This document shows, piece after piece, positions 37,918-51,174 of a stretch of 64,000 nt of DNA. Numbering within the stretch: the stretch's first letter is position 1; each line of letters starts with the position of its first letter. A program made the position numbers and the translations under genes. The notes beneath the pieces were generated by a model that was not told the DNA's origin, searched no databases, and saw nothing but the letters and a program-made list of their open reading frames with translations. This stretch comes from Monilinia fructicola (lineage: Eukaryota; Ascomycota; Leotiomycetes; Helotiales; Sclerotiniaceae), in the NCBI GenBank assembly GCA_008692225.1, contig VICG01000016.1, positions 248,001-312,000 of the forward strand, given 5' to 3'.

Positions 37918-40372
37918 ATGTCCGAAGGGAGAAAGCGACCATTCAATGATGATGCTGCCATTGAGGTAGTATCTGAGGAATCTCAAGGCCACACGTCAAA
38001 AAAACTAAGAAAAGAAACAAATGCATCAGCCCGCCGTTCATTATTTGTTCGTTCTTTACCTGCCACAGCGACAACTTCAGCATTAACAGAACTATTTTCC
38101 GACAATTATCCTTTAAAGCATGCCACGGTTGTCCTTGATCCTGTCACCAAACAATCCAAAGGTTATGGATTTGTTACCTTTGCAGATGCGGAAGATGCTC
38201 AGAGAGCCCTGGACGAATTCAATGGCCAATCATTCCAAGGCCGTAAAATGAAAATTGAAATCGCTCAACCACGTTCCAGAGATGCGCCCGCGACAGGTGG
38301 AGATGATGGGCTGAAAGTGAGGAAGAAGAGTGCAATTGCCACCGAAGCTGCTGCTGTTAAGAAAGCTCGACAGGAAAAATTGGCCGAATCAAAAGCACCC
38401 CCAAAACTTATTATTCGAAATCTGCCATGGAGTGTCAAAACTCCCGACGAATTGGCCAAGCTCTTTATGGGCTTCGGAAAAGTTAAATATGCTACACTGC
38501 CCAAAGTCAAGGGAAAAGAAGCCGGTTTCGGATTTATCGTTATGCGAGGCAAGAAGAACGCGGAAAAGGCTCTGGCCGCAGTCAATGGACGTGAAATTGA
38601 TGGCAGACAACTAGCTGTAGATTGGGCTGTCGAGAAGGATGTCTGGGAGAAGAAGAAAAATGAGGACGCGGATATGATTGATACGGAAAAGCCCAAGGAC
38701 GAACCGGAAAAGACAAATGATAAGGCAGATGATGACGATGTAGATGATGATGTTGCCAATTTCATGAAGAATTTCGGAGATCAACTAGAATCAGAGGATG
38801 AGAGTGATCCTTGAAGCAGATGAAGAGAATGAGGAGATGGAAGATGAAGATGAAGATAATGAGGGACAGTGATGATTTTGACGAAGTAGACGAAGATGAG
38901 AAAAGTGAAGAGGAGAAGCCGAAAAAGAATTTCATCACCGATAACTCTTCGACACTTTTTATTCGCAATCTTCCCTTTACGACTCTCGATGCAACCCTCA
39001 AGGAAACATTTTGAGCAATTTGGCCCTGTTAGATATGCTCGAGTGGTTATGGATAAGGCAACTGATCGCCCAAAAGGCACTGGCTTCGTTTGTTTTTACA
39101 ATGTCGAGGACGCCGAATCTTGTTTCCGAAATTGCCCCCAAGTACCAGCCTACAGGCGCCAACGCAATCAAGAAGGGAGAAACTCCACAATCAAGCACTC
39201 TCTCTTGGAACCTGAAAACGCAGACTCAACTGGTGCTTATACTATTGAAGGACGGCTTCTCCAGATATCCAAGGCAGTTGAGAAGGATCAAGCAGTAAGG
39301 CTTACAGAAGAGGGTTCACATTTCCGTGATAACCGCGACAAAGATAAACGAAAGCTTTACCTTCTCCAAGAGGGTACCGTAGCTAAGGGTACCCCTCTCT
39401 ATGACTCACTTCCAGCTTCCGAAGTCAAGATGCGTGAGGATAGCGCCATGCAAAGAAAAAAGCTCATCCAAGGCAACCCTACTCTACATTTGAGTCTCAC
39501 ACGTCTGGCTATCCGTAACATACCTCGCAACATCGACTCTAAAGCTCTGAAAGCTTTAGCTCGTGAAGCAGTCGTTGGGTTCGCCACGGATGTCAAAGCT
39601 GGATTACGTCAACAACTTTCAAAGGAAGAAATAGCTCGAGGTGGAGAGGAGATGCGCGAAGCTGAGAAGCAAAGAAAGCTCAAAGGGAAGGTGTGTCGTC
39701 CGACAAGCAAAAGTTGTATTTGAGGGCAGAGAAGGAAAGAAAGTTAGCGAGGAAAGTGGAGCCGGAAAAAGCAGAGGATATGGTTTCGTTGAATACTCGA
39801 GTCACAGATGGGCACTCATGGGACTGAGATGGTTGAATGGACACGCACTTAAAAAACTCTCAAGGAAAGACCCAAAGACTGATTGTGGAATTCGCTATCG
39901 AAAACGCACAAGTTTGTCTCTAGGCGAAAAGAGCACGAAGAGAAGGCTCGTAACCGCTCCAAAGAAGTCTCCGACAAGATTGCCAAAGGCGAAATGATTA
40001 GCTCCAAGAAGTTGGCAGGCAGGGATCAACAAATGAAGTCAATGAGGAAAGGTGGAAAGGGTATCAAGGGTGCCGGAAAAGGAAAGGGATTCGAGAAGGA
40101 AAAGAGCTTTGACAAAGTCCCACTCAAGTAAGTTTAATCCCTTTCAATGTACTTTTCCAAGATTCGTTCAAGAGTTCGCCTGTATTTACAAATGAAATAG
40201 GGGTAAGCGCAAAGCCGAAGATGATGCGTCGGAACCAAAAGAAAGAAAGAAGCCAAGGAACTCATCTAGCAACGAAGGAGCCGAAGGAGATGATGGCGAA
40301 AAGCAAAGAAAGAAGGCACAAATCATTCAAAAGAAGAGAATGATGAGGAGGAATAGAAAGGGTGGTGCTTAG
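37918..40372 (+). CDS. nop4: NOP4/RBM28-like nucleolar RNA-binding protein, four RRMs
   Basis: Nucleolar factor required for 60S subunit assembly (yeast NOP4, human RBM28). RRM1 has SLFVRSLP and [13 protein letters not shown]2 KLIIRNLPW and [10 protein letters not shown]3 TLFIRNLPF and [10 protein letters not shown]; then [20 protein letters not shown] and [11 protein letters not shown], a NOP4-specific block; RRM4 [10 protein letters not shown] and [10 protein letters not shown]. An acidic stretch separates RRM2 and RRM3 and a Lys-rich tail ends [11 protein letters not shown] after a final intron (40129-40199). The frame is broken at least seven times, including CC at 38809, GGG near 38864, TTTT near 39011, CCCCC near 39135, GGG near 39686, AAAAAA near 39851 and TTT near 39913. 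Each can be repaired by a one-base length change; 39135-39200 needs a second, compensating one. Gene identity is certain, exact residues at these points are not. Confidence 0.88.
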
Positions 40373-40814
40373 AGTTGAGATAAAATATTGAAGTTATGTG
40401 CATAGCATGATACCTGCCTTGATGGCTAAAAATAATTACCCTCTTTTTCTCATTCAAGTCTTGGCGTATCACGGTTTTGAAATCTGATCTTACTATGTAA
40501 TACTGATCCTACCAAATATATGGAATAAAGTATCCACCTTGAAGCAAAGACAGGCAAACTTTCTCAAGTGTAGTAGTAAGATTGGTATGTCAACGGGCTT
40601 CACAAACAGGGGGGTAAAACTTTTAATTTATTTCACAAACAAATTTCACTGCGCAAAAACAGATCAAAATCACTGTATTAGATAATTCATTTCATTTCAT
40701 TTTATTTCATATCGCATGACAGCAACTCGAATCCATCAAAGTCGCTTGCTTGAAAAAACCATTGCCGTTTCCCATCCCATCCCGTTCAATTAAATAACCC
40801 AGCAACCACGACGC
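40373..40814. other. convergent 3' flanks of NOP4 and FDH
   Basis: No gene seen; ATTTCATTTCATTT repeat near 40685-40710. Confidence 0.6.
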
Positions 40815-42358
40815 TTATGCCTTATTGGCACCAGCAGAACCACTATTCTTCGCTCTCTCACCATAGGACTTGGTAGCATAGTCTCCGTTATACACAATCA
40901 AATCCTCTGGTCTGTAATCATGCTTGCCCGACAAGTAGCTCTCGAGAATCGCCTTGGTACCATCGGCATATCTCTTCTGAGCATCCAAGGAGGTAACCCG
41001 ACATGTGGGGCACCATGGCGTTTCCACCGCCGAATGGGTTCTTGGCGTAGCGGAGAACGTGGTCCTTGGGCGCGGGCTGAGGGAACCAGACGTCTCCTCC
41101 GTAGCCGCGAAGGTGGCCGGATGCGAGCGCATCGGCGACATCTTCCTTGACGACGATGGCACCGCGGGCGGTGTTTGACTAACCAGGAACCTGGGGTGGG
41201 TTAGCAGATGCGTCATATTTGGGGAGAAGAATAGGCGGGAATTAAGGACTTACCCTTCTTCATCTTGGAGATCAGCTCCTTGTTGAAGAGACCACGGGTC
41301 TTCCTCGTGGAGAGGGCAGTTGATGGTAACCACATCACACTGCGCCAGCATCTCCTCCAAATCCGTGACTCGTCTACATCCAATCTCCTTCTCGATCTCC
41401 GGCTTGAGCGGCTGGTAATCAAAGTACAACAACTCCTTGCAGTCAAACGGCTTCAATCGTCTCAAGACGCGCTCACCGATTCGACCCACCGCGACGGTAC
41501 CGACGACCTTGCCCTCGAGATCGAACTCGTTCTTGGCCGCGGCGGCAACATCCACTCGCCAGCTTGGATCTGCTCATGTGCGGGCACGAAGTTGCGGACC
41601 AAGACCAAGATCGTCATGACGACATGCTCAGCGACCGAGACAACGTTGGATCCCGTTACCTCGGCCACGGTGATACCACCGTTGGTCTTGTTGGCGGCGT
41701 TGAGATCGACGTGGTCGGATCCAATACCGGCTGTGATGGCGATCTTGAGGTTCTTGGCCTTGGCGAGACGCTCGGCTGTGAGGTAGCCTGGGTGGAAACT
41801 AGGATGGTTGGAGTGTCAGCTTCTGCGGGTTTGGACAGGGGATGATGGGCAGCGTACGGAGTGGTGATGATGACCTCGGCGTCTACCAGGTGCTTGTCGA
41901 ATTCGGAGTTCTCGCCCTCCTTGTCGGAGGTGGTGATGAGCTCATGTCCTTGATCCTCGAGCCATTTGCGGATGCCGAGTTCGTTCTCGGTCGTGCCGAG
42001 AAGCTCTGGGACCTGATTGTGGTTTTATCAGCAAGACGTTCTTATTGCTGATGTTCAATTGCAGTGGCTGGGAAACAAGCCGCAATCCAAATGAGTAGAG
42101 GGGAAAGTGAATATAACGTACCTCTTCGGCGTGCTTCTTTCCGTCGTACAATACAAGAAGTACCTTGACCTTTTCACGTTTATCACCCGTTAGCATTCTG
42201 ATATTTCCAAATGTGTTGAGCTTCTGCGAGCGGAAAGTAGTTGATCGTGTCGTCCATGTAGGTTTTGGTCTCGCAGGAGCAGAAGCTGTGAAGATTGAAC
42301 GGGCACAAGGAGACAGTCTTGTTGCCAGACGATGGAGGGAACAAGTGAGTAATACCAT
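40815..42358 (-). CDS. fdh: NAD-dependent formate dehydrogenase
   Basis: Oxidises formate to CO2 with NAD; D-2-hydroxyacid dehydrogenase superfamily. Conserved blocks in order: [72 protein letters not shown] (NAD-binding), [18 protein letters not shown] with the substrate Arg, and MVPHMSG with the catalytic His, ending [16 protein letters not shown]. An Arg/Ser/Thr-rich leader (about 60 residues from [20 protein letters not shown]) looks like a mitochondrial presequence. Several introns interrupt it (for example one ending near 41172-41250 and others near 41800-41860 and 42015-42120). The frame slips at about 41552 (a missing G after GEW), 41296-41300, 41178-41182 and 41003-41007 (surplus bases). 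These look like sequence errors. Confidence 0.9.
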
Positions 42359-45300
42359 TTTGAATTATTGTTCTGTTGATTTGTAGGTGTGGGAGAATTG
42401 ATTGATTGTAGAATGAGTACACAAAGAGTTTTATCTAGTACATGTTGTGTTAGATGTTGTATTGAAAGTGCGGGGTCAAGCATGAAAAGACTAGAGTATG
42501 TGGCTTGGAGGACTAGATCCTGCAGCAGATTCGATATATTGATATTCAAACCAGACGACGTTGTCCGAACTGCTCGATGTTGTGTTTTGGAAGAGTGAAA
42601 GCTTACCTTTGTTAGGAATGTGTGAGGAAAGTAGCGGAAGGTGATGAGTATGGACTTAAACAAAACCTTGGGAAGAACTCAGTATATATATATATATATC
42701 AGATTCGACGCCAATATACCCCTCACTAATAAGCTCGAAGGTTGACCACTCCGTACATCCATGGATTCGATAGTAATGATTCTTGGTATTTCCACCCTTT
42801 CCCCTCTTTTTCAACAATATTGAATCAAACTATCCGCAAATGAAAAGTGGTCGGTCGACTGGGAGGGCTTCATCATTATCTCCACTTACGCATAACAACG
42901 GCTAAGGTTAAGGGTTAACTGTCAAGGTAGCTGGGCTGAGCCTGGGTAAGAAAGAAGATTCCTTCCTACTGTACGGATTACGGAGTACTGTATGAGACTC
43001 GCATAAGGCAAAGGGATTGATTGCCCATTCGGTCCACCGTCTGGTCCACCATCCACGTCTCCGAATTGGAATGATCTGGGTTGATATTGAAATCGGAATT
43101 CGGATTGTCGAAACTAGTCTGAGCGTTTTCTTGTGGAGGTTGAATTCGAAGCTTGGAACTAACGGGAGCTATGATTATGGGGCAATGGTACTTACTGTGC
43201 TGTAGAACTTGGCTCAGGTACCATCATAGACCCGCTAGAACTCAATTGCAACTTTCAAGATATACAGAGTACGGAGTACTCAATTGGTTCGATATGCAGC
43301 TCAAATGATTGATATTATCTGTGGAGTAGGTTTGCTTTCATCTTACTTAGGTATTTCTGCCAGTTATGATCATTTAGGTTCTTATAGCCTTGTTATCGTA
43401 TTCCCTTTCTCACATGGTATCGTTTAGCCGTTCTTGCTACTCACTACTTACCTAGGTACTACTTACTACTTACTATTTAGTACTTACTACTTAATACTTA
43501 GTACTTACTACCTATTACTTATCACTTACTATTTATTACTTACTATTTATTACTTACTACTTACTACTGTATTACCTACTCACATCATTTCATCTATATA
43601 CGATCCTTACTTGCTGCGGCCTTGCGGGGTAAAAGCATATTTGTGTTACATCACATTTCCACCGGACATCTTTCGGCATACCCCACACTGCCCTCTCGGT
43701 ATCTCCTAATGTTTCTCGCTTATACTCTCCGAACTTCCCCTTCGCTCCATAGAACTAACAAGGAACAGATCTCGGTATCTCTACGTCGAGCGGCTGCAAT
43801 GGCAAAGTATCCGCGGTTGGTAGTCCACTCTGTAATTGTTATTGACGTGTTGTCTCAGGAGAATATGGAAGCATGACCGTCCTTGGGTTGAATCTTTGAC
43901 TACATGAGGTTACATCTACTTCACGGATCTTCCAGTACAGTGCTCTGTAGATTAGTCTCAGTCCTGGCCGTCCCAGCTTTCAGGTTTCATTGGACAGCTG
44001 GTCCGACGATAAATCAGCACTAAAAGGCAAAGACGGCAATTACGGAGATGGACATGTTTGAAATGACTTCAGTTGGCCGTCTTTAACTGGATCATGGCTA
44101 GAATGGGAATTCGAGTGGCTGGTTTGGTCGGTCTTGACCTATGTGTGTCGTGAAATTCCAGGACTGATATATTGATACATGACAAATGTATAAAGAGGAG
44201 AGATACAAAAGTCGAGAGTGTGCAATAAATATATTTATGAATCGGGATGGATTGTTTATCAGCAACACATCAACCATGCGTAAAAACTTGAGGCAGTGTA
44301 CTGATCAGGTCTACTCGAGTAAAGAATAAACATCAATTGCTGAAGTCGAAGTCGAAACTTTGGAAAACCATCGATCATGTGACATTGGAATACACGCCCT
44401 CGATACTCCTCAGTCATCATTACGGTCTACTGTTCCAGCCGGACTCGAACCTTGAGGACTAGATATCTTTCATTTCACAAACCTCCATGCGTAAATCGAA
44501 GATGTACATCAAGAGCAGACACTAGGGCGAGATAGTTGACATACCGAAAATACACGGTAACCAGGAACCAAATAACCAAGGACCACTTTTTCGTATGAAT
44601 AACCGAGATAAAGGGGCACCAATACATCAAACGTTTGGAGTGAAAGCATGGTTAGGATTTTTTGTCCCTTCCGATGTTGAAAAGCTTCACACCTCATAGG
44701 TATCTCATTCCATGCAGCGATCATGGGGATGGAGAATCCTTGCATTCAAGTGAACGTACTCCGATAAACTGGCTATGTTCCCTCATCAATATCAGCTTAG
44801 AGCTTTATCAGTCTATTATAAATATACGACTATCCCCATGCTACTCTCCCGTGCAAAAGAAGACAACTTGCGAGTGTGAGTGCGAGTCACACAGTGACGA
44901 TGAATTGAGAAAAAAAGCAGTCTTTTTTCAATATTTTTCGATAAGTAGTCTTTGAAGTCGAGGTTTTGGGGTCTTGAGGACCTGGAGGTAGGAGGTACAA
45001 TATATGTTTTAAACAGATTATGGTAGGAAAGAAGTTGAGGGGATTTGTTGTACAGTTGTAGTTAACAATTAATAGGTTATTAAAATTATTCTGAGAAACT
45101 GAACTTTGATTCTCGGAGCTTTTTCAACGGAACCGTCAAAACTCGTAAATCAAGCCAAAGAACACAGAGATTGAATGTCAACTCTCGTTTAGACTATCAT
45201 TACTGCTTGCTTTCCCCCAGTTCTCTCTCTTCACCTCCGTAAATCCAGCATTTGGGGTCTTTCGCACCTTGCGTTTCTTGTTATATAGACTGAGCCGCGC

Positions 45301-45619
45301 CGTGATTGAAGTTTCCATGATTATTCTTCTTTTTGGCAAGAAAATCCAGGCAATGCGGTGCTTGAAGAACCAACGTACCAGAGTGTGAGTATTCTAGCTC
45401 GATGATTCACGTTGATGCCATTTGGAATATTACCACTAACCTCCAACACAAGTGGATGCAATGTATGTCTGCTCCAAGCATCAGCAGAACACTAAAATGG
45501 CCTCCGGGAGGAGAAGAGTATTTCTTTGCAGCACTTCCTTCGCTTAGATTCTCGAAAATTCCAGAAACATGGCGCCAAGTTTTGAAATCTATTCTTCAAC
45601 CGATGCCCATTCCTTGTTG
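42359..45619. other. 3.2-kb gene-free region
   Basis: Holds upstream sequence of FDH (TA tract 42682-42700), palindromic words such as TACGGAGTA (42980, 43271) and ATCCATGGAT (42757-42766), and a TACTTACTA tract (about 43440-43570). No protein gene or credible tRNA is visible. Confidence 0.6.
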
Positions 45620-46995
45620 TAGAGCCTCGGTAGTCTTTTGAAAGGGCCACTTATAGTGACACTGCCACTCTTCACAACACTAAAAGAATCTCGCACATTC
45701 ACGAGATCAATCTGTACGTTCTCAAATATCGACAAAACACGGAGTGCATCGTTAGAAATCAGATGACTTTCACAACCTCATAGCCAACACTGGCCCAACT
45801 TCAGGATGGAAACGTCCCGTGGGGAGTGAAATATCGTCTGCAGAACACTGGTGAACGAGCGTTGTACCTTCAACATGCCACAGAAGCCCCCCGACGAGTT
45901 CCTCTTTCTACATCTCAGCCACGTATGTAGCTTTCTGAATCATGTCGCTATATGTTCTAGCCAGGCCTGCAATAGCCACCAGACAATCCCTCATCTTTTG
46001 AAATCTCCTCCTAGTACACTCTTCCACTAGATCGTATCACAAACAGAAATGTTTCCGATTGCGACCACATGGTATAATCCAAGTTTATTGATAAAAATCT
46101 TCTGAAACTTTTGGACCTCAGAAATGCAGACAATTCACAGGGAAGGCTAGATGCAGATCTAAACATCATATCTTGATCATCAGTGTAGGTCAAGGCTTCA
46201 GATCTTCTATCTTCGACACGTTCTATTACGCCCTTTCGAATCGCTGTGCCTTCAGTCTTTCCAGGTGATTTGAAAAGCTGTGTAGTGTAGTGAGCGATGG
46301 GGAAGTAGTTCCTCTTGCATTTTCCAACCCCGTTCAGTCCAGGCCAATCATATTCGTCGTCAGCATCATCCCATTCCGGCATCAAGAATACTTTTGCCCT
46401 GTTATCAACCGCGAGGTCAGTGGAACATGCAAGAGGAATATAGTCGACGTTTCGTTCCTTCAGGAATCCATTATTTACAGAATTTGAACTGGCAATGGAA
46501 AGAGTCATATCCATGCTCCATAGACTTCTATCATCTTGGGAGCCTCTTCGCTCCATTTCTTCCCACCTTGAAGGATGCAAAGTGCATTGATCTAATATAC
46601 GTAATTTGCAAAGCTCGAGTGGTCAGTACGGTGTTTTGAATAGTAGCATCGAAATTGGTTAACAGGACGCCGTTCTTAAACTCATTCATAATATCTTTGG
46701 TAAGTTTAATCAAGCAAAGGATCTTCTACCCAGAAGTAGCTTAACGAAACCCAATCCAACCATTGGAAATCAGGGAAGATGTCTACTAAAAAGAGTATTC
46801 TAAATATCATTGCCGGCGTGAATCAGGCGTCTCGGTGGCTTCTGACACTCAACATGAGACCTGCAAGAGAATTGGCTCTTGATACGGTTGTATCTTTTGA
46901 AAGCAGGCACTTTCTTCATTATGTTCAAAATAGGCGGCGAACTATCCTCTTTTTTTTTTTTTTTTTTTTTTTTATATTCTCGGAACACCATCATG
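45620..46995 (-). pseudogene. decayed HET-domain (heterokaryon incompatibility) gene
   Basis: Fragments of one HET-type protein lie in the correct order on the minus strand but in different frames: CRSHVECQKPPRRLIHAG (upstream Cys/His block, about 46810-46865), LSYFWV (the LSYCWG core, about 46727-46744), EFKNGVLLTNFDATIQNT, INALCILQGGKKWSEEAPK, LSIASSNSVNNGFLKERN, and DCLVAIAGLARTYSD plus ELVGGLLWHVEG (45872-45995). In-frame stops at 46592-46594 and 45908-45910 sit where the family has Trp (TGG to TAG), G-to-A changes of the kind RIP makes. A 23-base T run interrupts the 5' part. HET proteins trigger cell death after fusion of incompatible hyphae; this copy cannot encode one. Confidence 0.75.
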
Positions 46996-47666
46996 GCTAC
47001 AGAGAAGATGAGTTTTTCAAGAGGTAATACTCGCCGTCAAGCTGATCCATCTGCAGATCGAAACCTCATAGTTTCACCAATCCTTCCTCGGTATCCGTAT
47101 CATAGCATACATGAATATGTACAGGATACACGAAATACAAATTCGCAACCCTCGTGCAGCGTCATTGTTGCCACTAGTACTCGTCGGATTCCGTATCTTG
47201 GTCCGTATAGTGGTACGTATGAACTATTCTGAATATGTAGCCGCATATGGTATCAGATTATATAATTCCAGCATTATTAACTTCTATCATATCCACTAAA
47301 GTAATCTTACGTATCAACTGATGATAATACATACAGATGGAAGTGGTAATTAGAGGTCCAATATCAGCCACCGTTTTACTGGCATATACTAATCCCAACA
47401 CTGTGCAGAATTACATCTTGAGTGGTAGCCCTCTGAAAAGCTTGAAATATAACTTCGCAAATACAAGTTAGACGATGAATTCAAGCTATAAGACAAATTG
47501 GGCCAAGTCAAGTCTGGACTTAATAATAATACCGAAACTTCTTTGTAAAACACATTTAAGGAAGCCAGTATCATATAACAAGGTAACATTAACTAATGAA
47601 GGTTACATGGTTTATGACAGAAGCTATATATATCCGCTATAATTATGGATTGCTCAAAACCTCTTG
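46996..47666. other. intergenic, no gene supported
   Basis: Possible further upstream sequence of the HET relic and 3' flank of the RING/NF-X1-like gene; no homology visible. Confidence 0.45.
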
Positions 47667-49585
47667 CTATATCATATCGCGCACCTTGTTGATTATATGC
47701 TTGCTACAATCGAGCCTTCCAAGCTCACTGAACCTCATTCTATATGCGGCAATGATAGCCAAAGGCACATAAGACATGTCACTAACCCCCTTATACTTGT
47801 CCTCTTGGGACTCCAGTGTACGGAAGTTGTTTTCCTTGATACACATGTCCAATCTCTGTCTGCCAAGGCCAAAGCTGGCGGTGCGCATCATGAGGTATTC
47901 ATCCCATTCGGGGCTCCAGTTCCACTGTGGCTGCATCAAGCTTTCGGTGTAATTTTTAGGAGCTCCCTGAACGTCGAACACACGGATGAAGGGCTCGATT
48001 TCGCAATGTTGACGCGCGTCATCGATTCCTTGAATAAGCATCTCCCATTCGGGAATCCAAAGATGAGGACCGCGTTGCTCGATAGTACCGTTGAGTCTCT
48101 CTGTTTGATTGACATTCTCGAAGGCTGGAAGGAATGCATTGTCACGCTTGCGACCGACAGCTGCCCATTTCGTGCGCTTGTCGGGTCCATCCAACTCCAT
48201 CATACGCCACACCGCGTTTTCCAAATCGACATCGATAGCAAGATGGGCTGTATTGGCACTGTTGCCCGAAAATCGATGATAGTATTGATACTTTGCGGTG
48301 ATAACGGCTTGTGGTGCAAATACAGGCGCGAGGAAGAATGTTTGGCCATGTACCGACTGATCAAGACTCCGGATATCGTATTGTGATTCCGGGAAAAGAG
48401 TACCCATGCTGACCCGAGTATCGAAATATTCGCAAGAGTCCTTCATTTGGTTATTCCATTGAATTTTTGGCCCTGCGATAATTCTAGTGATGAATAATGT
48501 CAGCTATATGTTTCACGAAGTCCAATATTGGCTACATACCCAATGATTGGCGAAACAAAGATTCCCAGAAAGACAAGTACTGTCGAAATGTTGCATAAAA
48601 GCAACATCCAATGTTGGGATCTACTGTATCTCTCTGCCCTACCCAAGATTACCTCTTGAGAAAACTTCATAACCTTCATCGCATAATAGAAAAATAATGC
48701 TCCACATAGCATGGCGTAAAAAACTCCAGCCACTCCCAAAAGATAGCTTAATGGTTGCCCATACCATTCTTTAAACTTCGGAAACAAGTATGGCTGTGTA
48801 TGCCACTTGATGTGAAAGAAGATATATGTGATTATGCCCGCAGATATCACTGAAAATAGTAAAATATCGCGCAATATGGTAGCAAAATTTAACTTCGCGT
48901 TTCTAAGTCTACCCCAAACGGTATTCAAGTTGGGAGGTATTGGCACAGGATCATTTCTGCAGGTCCCACAAGCAAACTCGCATGGCCCCGGATGACAGGA
49001 CTTTCTGCAGTTTGACTTGTTCCCATGAGCACACCTTGATTCATTGTCGCAGATTCCATCGATACAAGAGTTTGGAGTGATAGGGTGGTCATGTAGAGGA
49101 GTCCCTTTTGAGCACCAGCATTTTCCTTGGGGCCTTAAAGTTTTCATCATGGAGCATTGAGGGCATCTCCAGATAAAAGACACCCCACTAGTGTTCGAAG
49201 TGGACCATGTAGTTGCACAGCTAAAGTGAGCAACAGTATAGCAAGTCTTACAATGCCATAATAAATGGCCTTCCCCAAAGCTTAAGGCTTCCATACATAT
49301 GCAGCAAGGTTTACTAGAAAGGTCGTTAGCATGAGCTGAACAGATACAGATACCTTTTACCTCAAAGAGACAATATTATACTTACTTTCCATTTCGAATA
49401 TCCTCAATGATACGTGCTTGTAGGGTGGGGGCAGTGGATTGAGGAAATCCATTTCGTCTCTGAGTTTCAGATGATAGGCGCAAAGTGGTCATATCTTGTA
49501 GAGGCAATGCGTGACGATCATCAAACGGATTATCTCTACTATTGTTGCTGGAACTTTGTGACAAATCGGAAGTTTCCGGAGGCAT
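47667..49585 (-). CDS. RING/NF-X1-like zinc-finger protein with membrane segments
   Basis: Exons 49386-49585, 48540-49313 and 47667-48483 join in frame to 596 intact residues. After a polar N-terminus, a RING-like finger reads KPCCICMEALSFGEG, HCKTCYTVAHFSC and FIWRCPQC, close to the first RING of NF-X1 proteins (E3 ligase type). A second Cys/His cluster with CHPGPC, the NF-X1 finger signature, follows. Then come three hydrophobic helices (around DILLFSVISAGIITYIFF, YLLGVAGVFYAMLCGALFFY and LLCNISTVLVFLGIFVSPII) and a C-terminal domain of about 265 residues I do not recognise. NFXL1-type proteins can be membrane-anchored, so a membrane-bound ubiquitin ligase is plausible but unproven. Start chosen at the first ATG of exon 1. 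No frameshift, in contrast to the decayed HET gene beside it. Confidence 0.75.
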
Positions 49586-51174
49586 GATGAAGTATTTGTG
49601 GTGAAAATTAAGAATGGATCAGGATGGTGATAAAAACCAGTTAAATAACCAGGACGGGGGGTACTTATACTCATTATGATGATTGAGAGAACGAGTTATG
49701 TGTCCTCTGGCCAACTTTTGTTCCCTCGATAGTTGAGAAGCTACTTCAAGCTCACTTGGCCAATCCAAACTATATCTTGACTCGTGAATTGGTCAGGCGA
49801 GGCTAATATAACCAAATACGGAATCATAAGCGTGGAAAAATGCCATTTTCAATCACACTGCGAATGAACCAAGAAAGAGATGCTTGCTAGGGAATGAGGC
49901 TCTACATTAGTAAGAGGTCAAAATTTTATACTTTGACAGATAAACTGGATTATATCATACCATATATTTTCATTAGCATTTGTCGCCTTGTACCACCATA
50001 CGTTAGCCAACGGCCTAAAGTTCAACGGCCTCTACTAAAAAGCCTTAGTTCCATGACAGTTGATTATAGTACGACACTAAATACATATGATGACGTCTGG
50101 TCTGACCTGCGAATCATTTCTGGAATATTGTTTGGTGTGCAAACCGAGAGCCATGCATTGTGATATACATGATTTGAATGCACGTGAATAAGAACTTTTG
50201 TGGTTCAACTGTAGATACCAACGTCTCAAATTCGCAGTTGAAATGATATATGAAGAAAGCGGCGAGGAAGGTAGAGTGTGGGATTTCAATTCCAATGATA
50301 GGAATATCTGATAACTCACTAGAGTAAACTAATTGGTGTAGAGTCAAGAAGTTTATTAACAGTTATGAGGTGAACGATTGGGCGAAGTGCACGAACTTCC
50401 TTGATCGTACTTGTCATATTAAAGCCCAAAGTTGGTCTATACAAAGTTGAGTGCTGGGCTAGTCATGATTGAACCACGCTTAAAGCCAATGCATCTAGAT
50501 CGCCAATGAAGCTATTGTTCGTGACTTGCTTAAGATATTCTTGATTGGCAGGAGGTAAAGTTGGTCATCATGGGCTTTTCGAATGCCATGGCCAATCTGA
50601 AGATCTAGACTTGATGGCCTTGCCAGCGAGAATAGATTCTAGAATATCTTCACCTGACCTGTTACCTTAATTCTTCATGTGTTCTATTATCGTATGCATA
50701 CGGTCTATTTCACATACACGTTTTCAAATGCGCAGAGTTGAATTTGTTAGTCGGAGAAGTTCAGTCGATGAAAAAAGCCCATGAATGAGAAATCTTATAA
50801 TTAGTTCTAATTCGCGTTGATGCTCGGATTAGAGGAATGAAAACGGTATGATTCAGCGTAGCGATTTAGCAACGGAACAAGATCTGCCCTCTACAGCCAA
50901 AAAATTGTAGATACAGACGAAAATAAAATATAGCACTGAAAACTACTAGGTAGTATAAACTATCATGAAAGATCAAAAAATATATTTTGACGGATTGGAA
51001 TTCAAGTGCGATAATCGCAATTGATTGTCTGTTTTGAGTTGAAACATTGAAAATATCTCATTTGGACTGAAACGTAAATTTGATGTAGAAGGTTCCACGG
51101 GCCAACTGAACACACTGGCCAAGTGAACAATCTAACCTAATTAGGATCACCGCTTTCCAATCGTAAATCTTTAT
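49586..51174. other. intergenic, no gene supported
   Basis: Upstream region of the RING/NF-X1-like gene and ordinary-composition DNA with only short frames lacking family features. Confidence 0.5.

Noticed and set aside
38265..38765. 166-codon antisense Ser-rich frame
   Set aside because: Shadow of the NOP4-like gene.
44425..44470. GGTTCGAGTCC-like B-box on the minus strand
   Set aside because: No matching A-box, T-stem or acceptor stem at tRNA distance.
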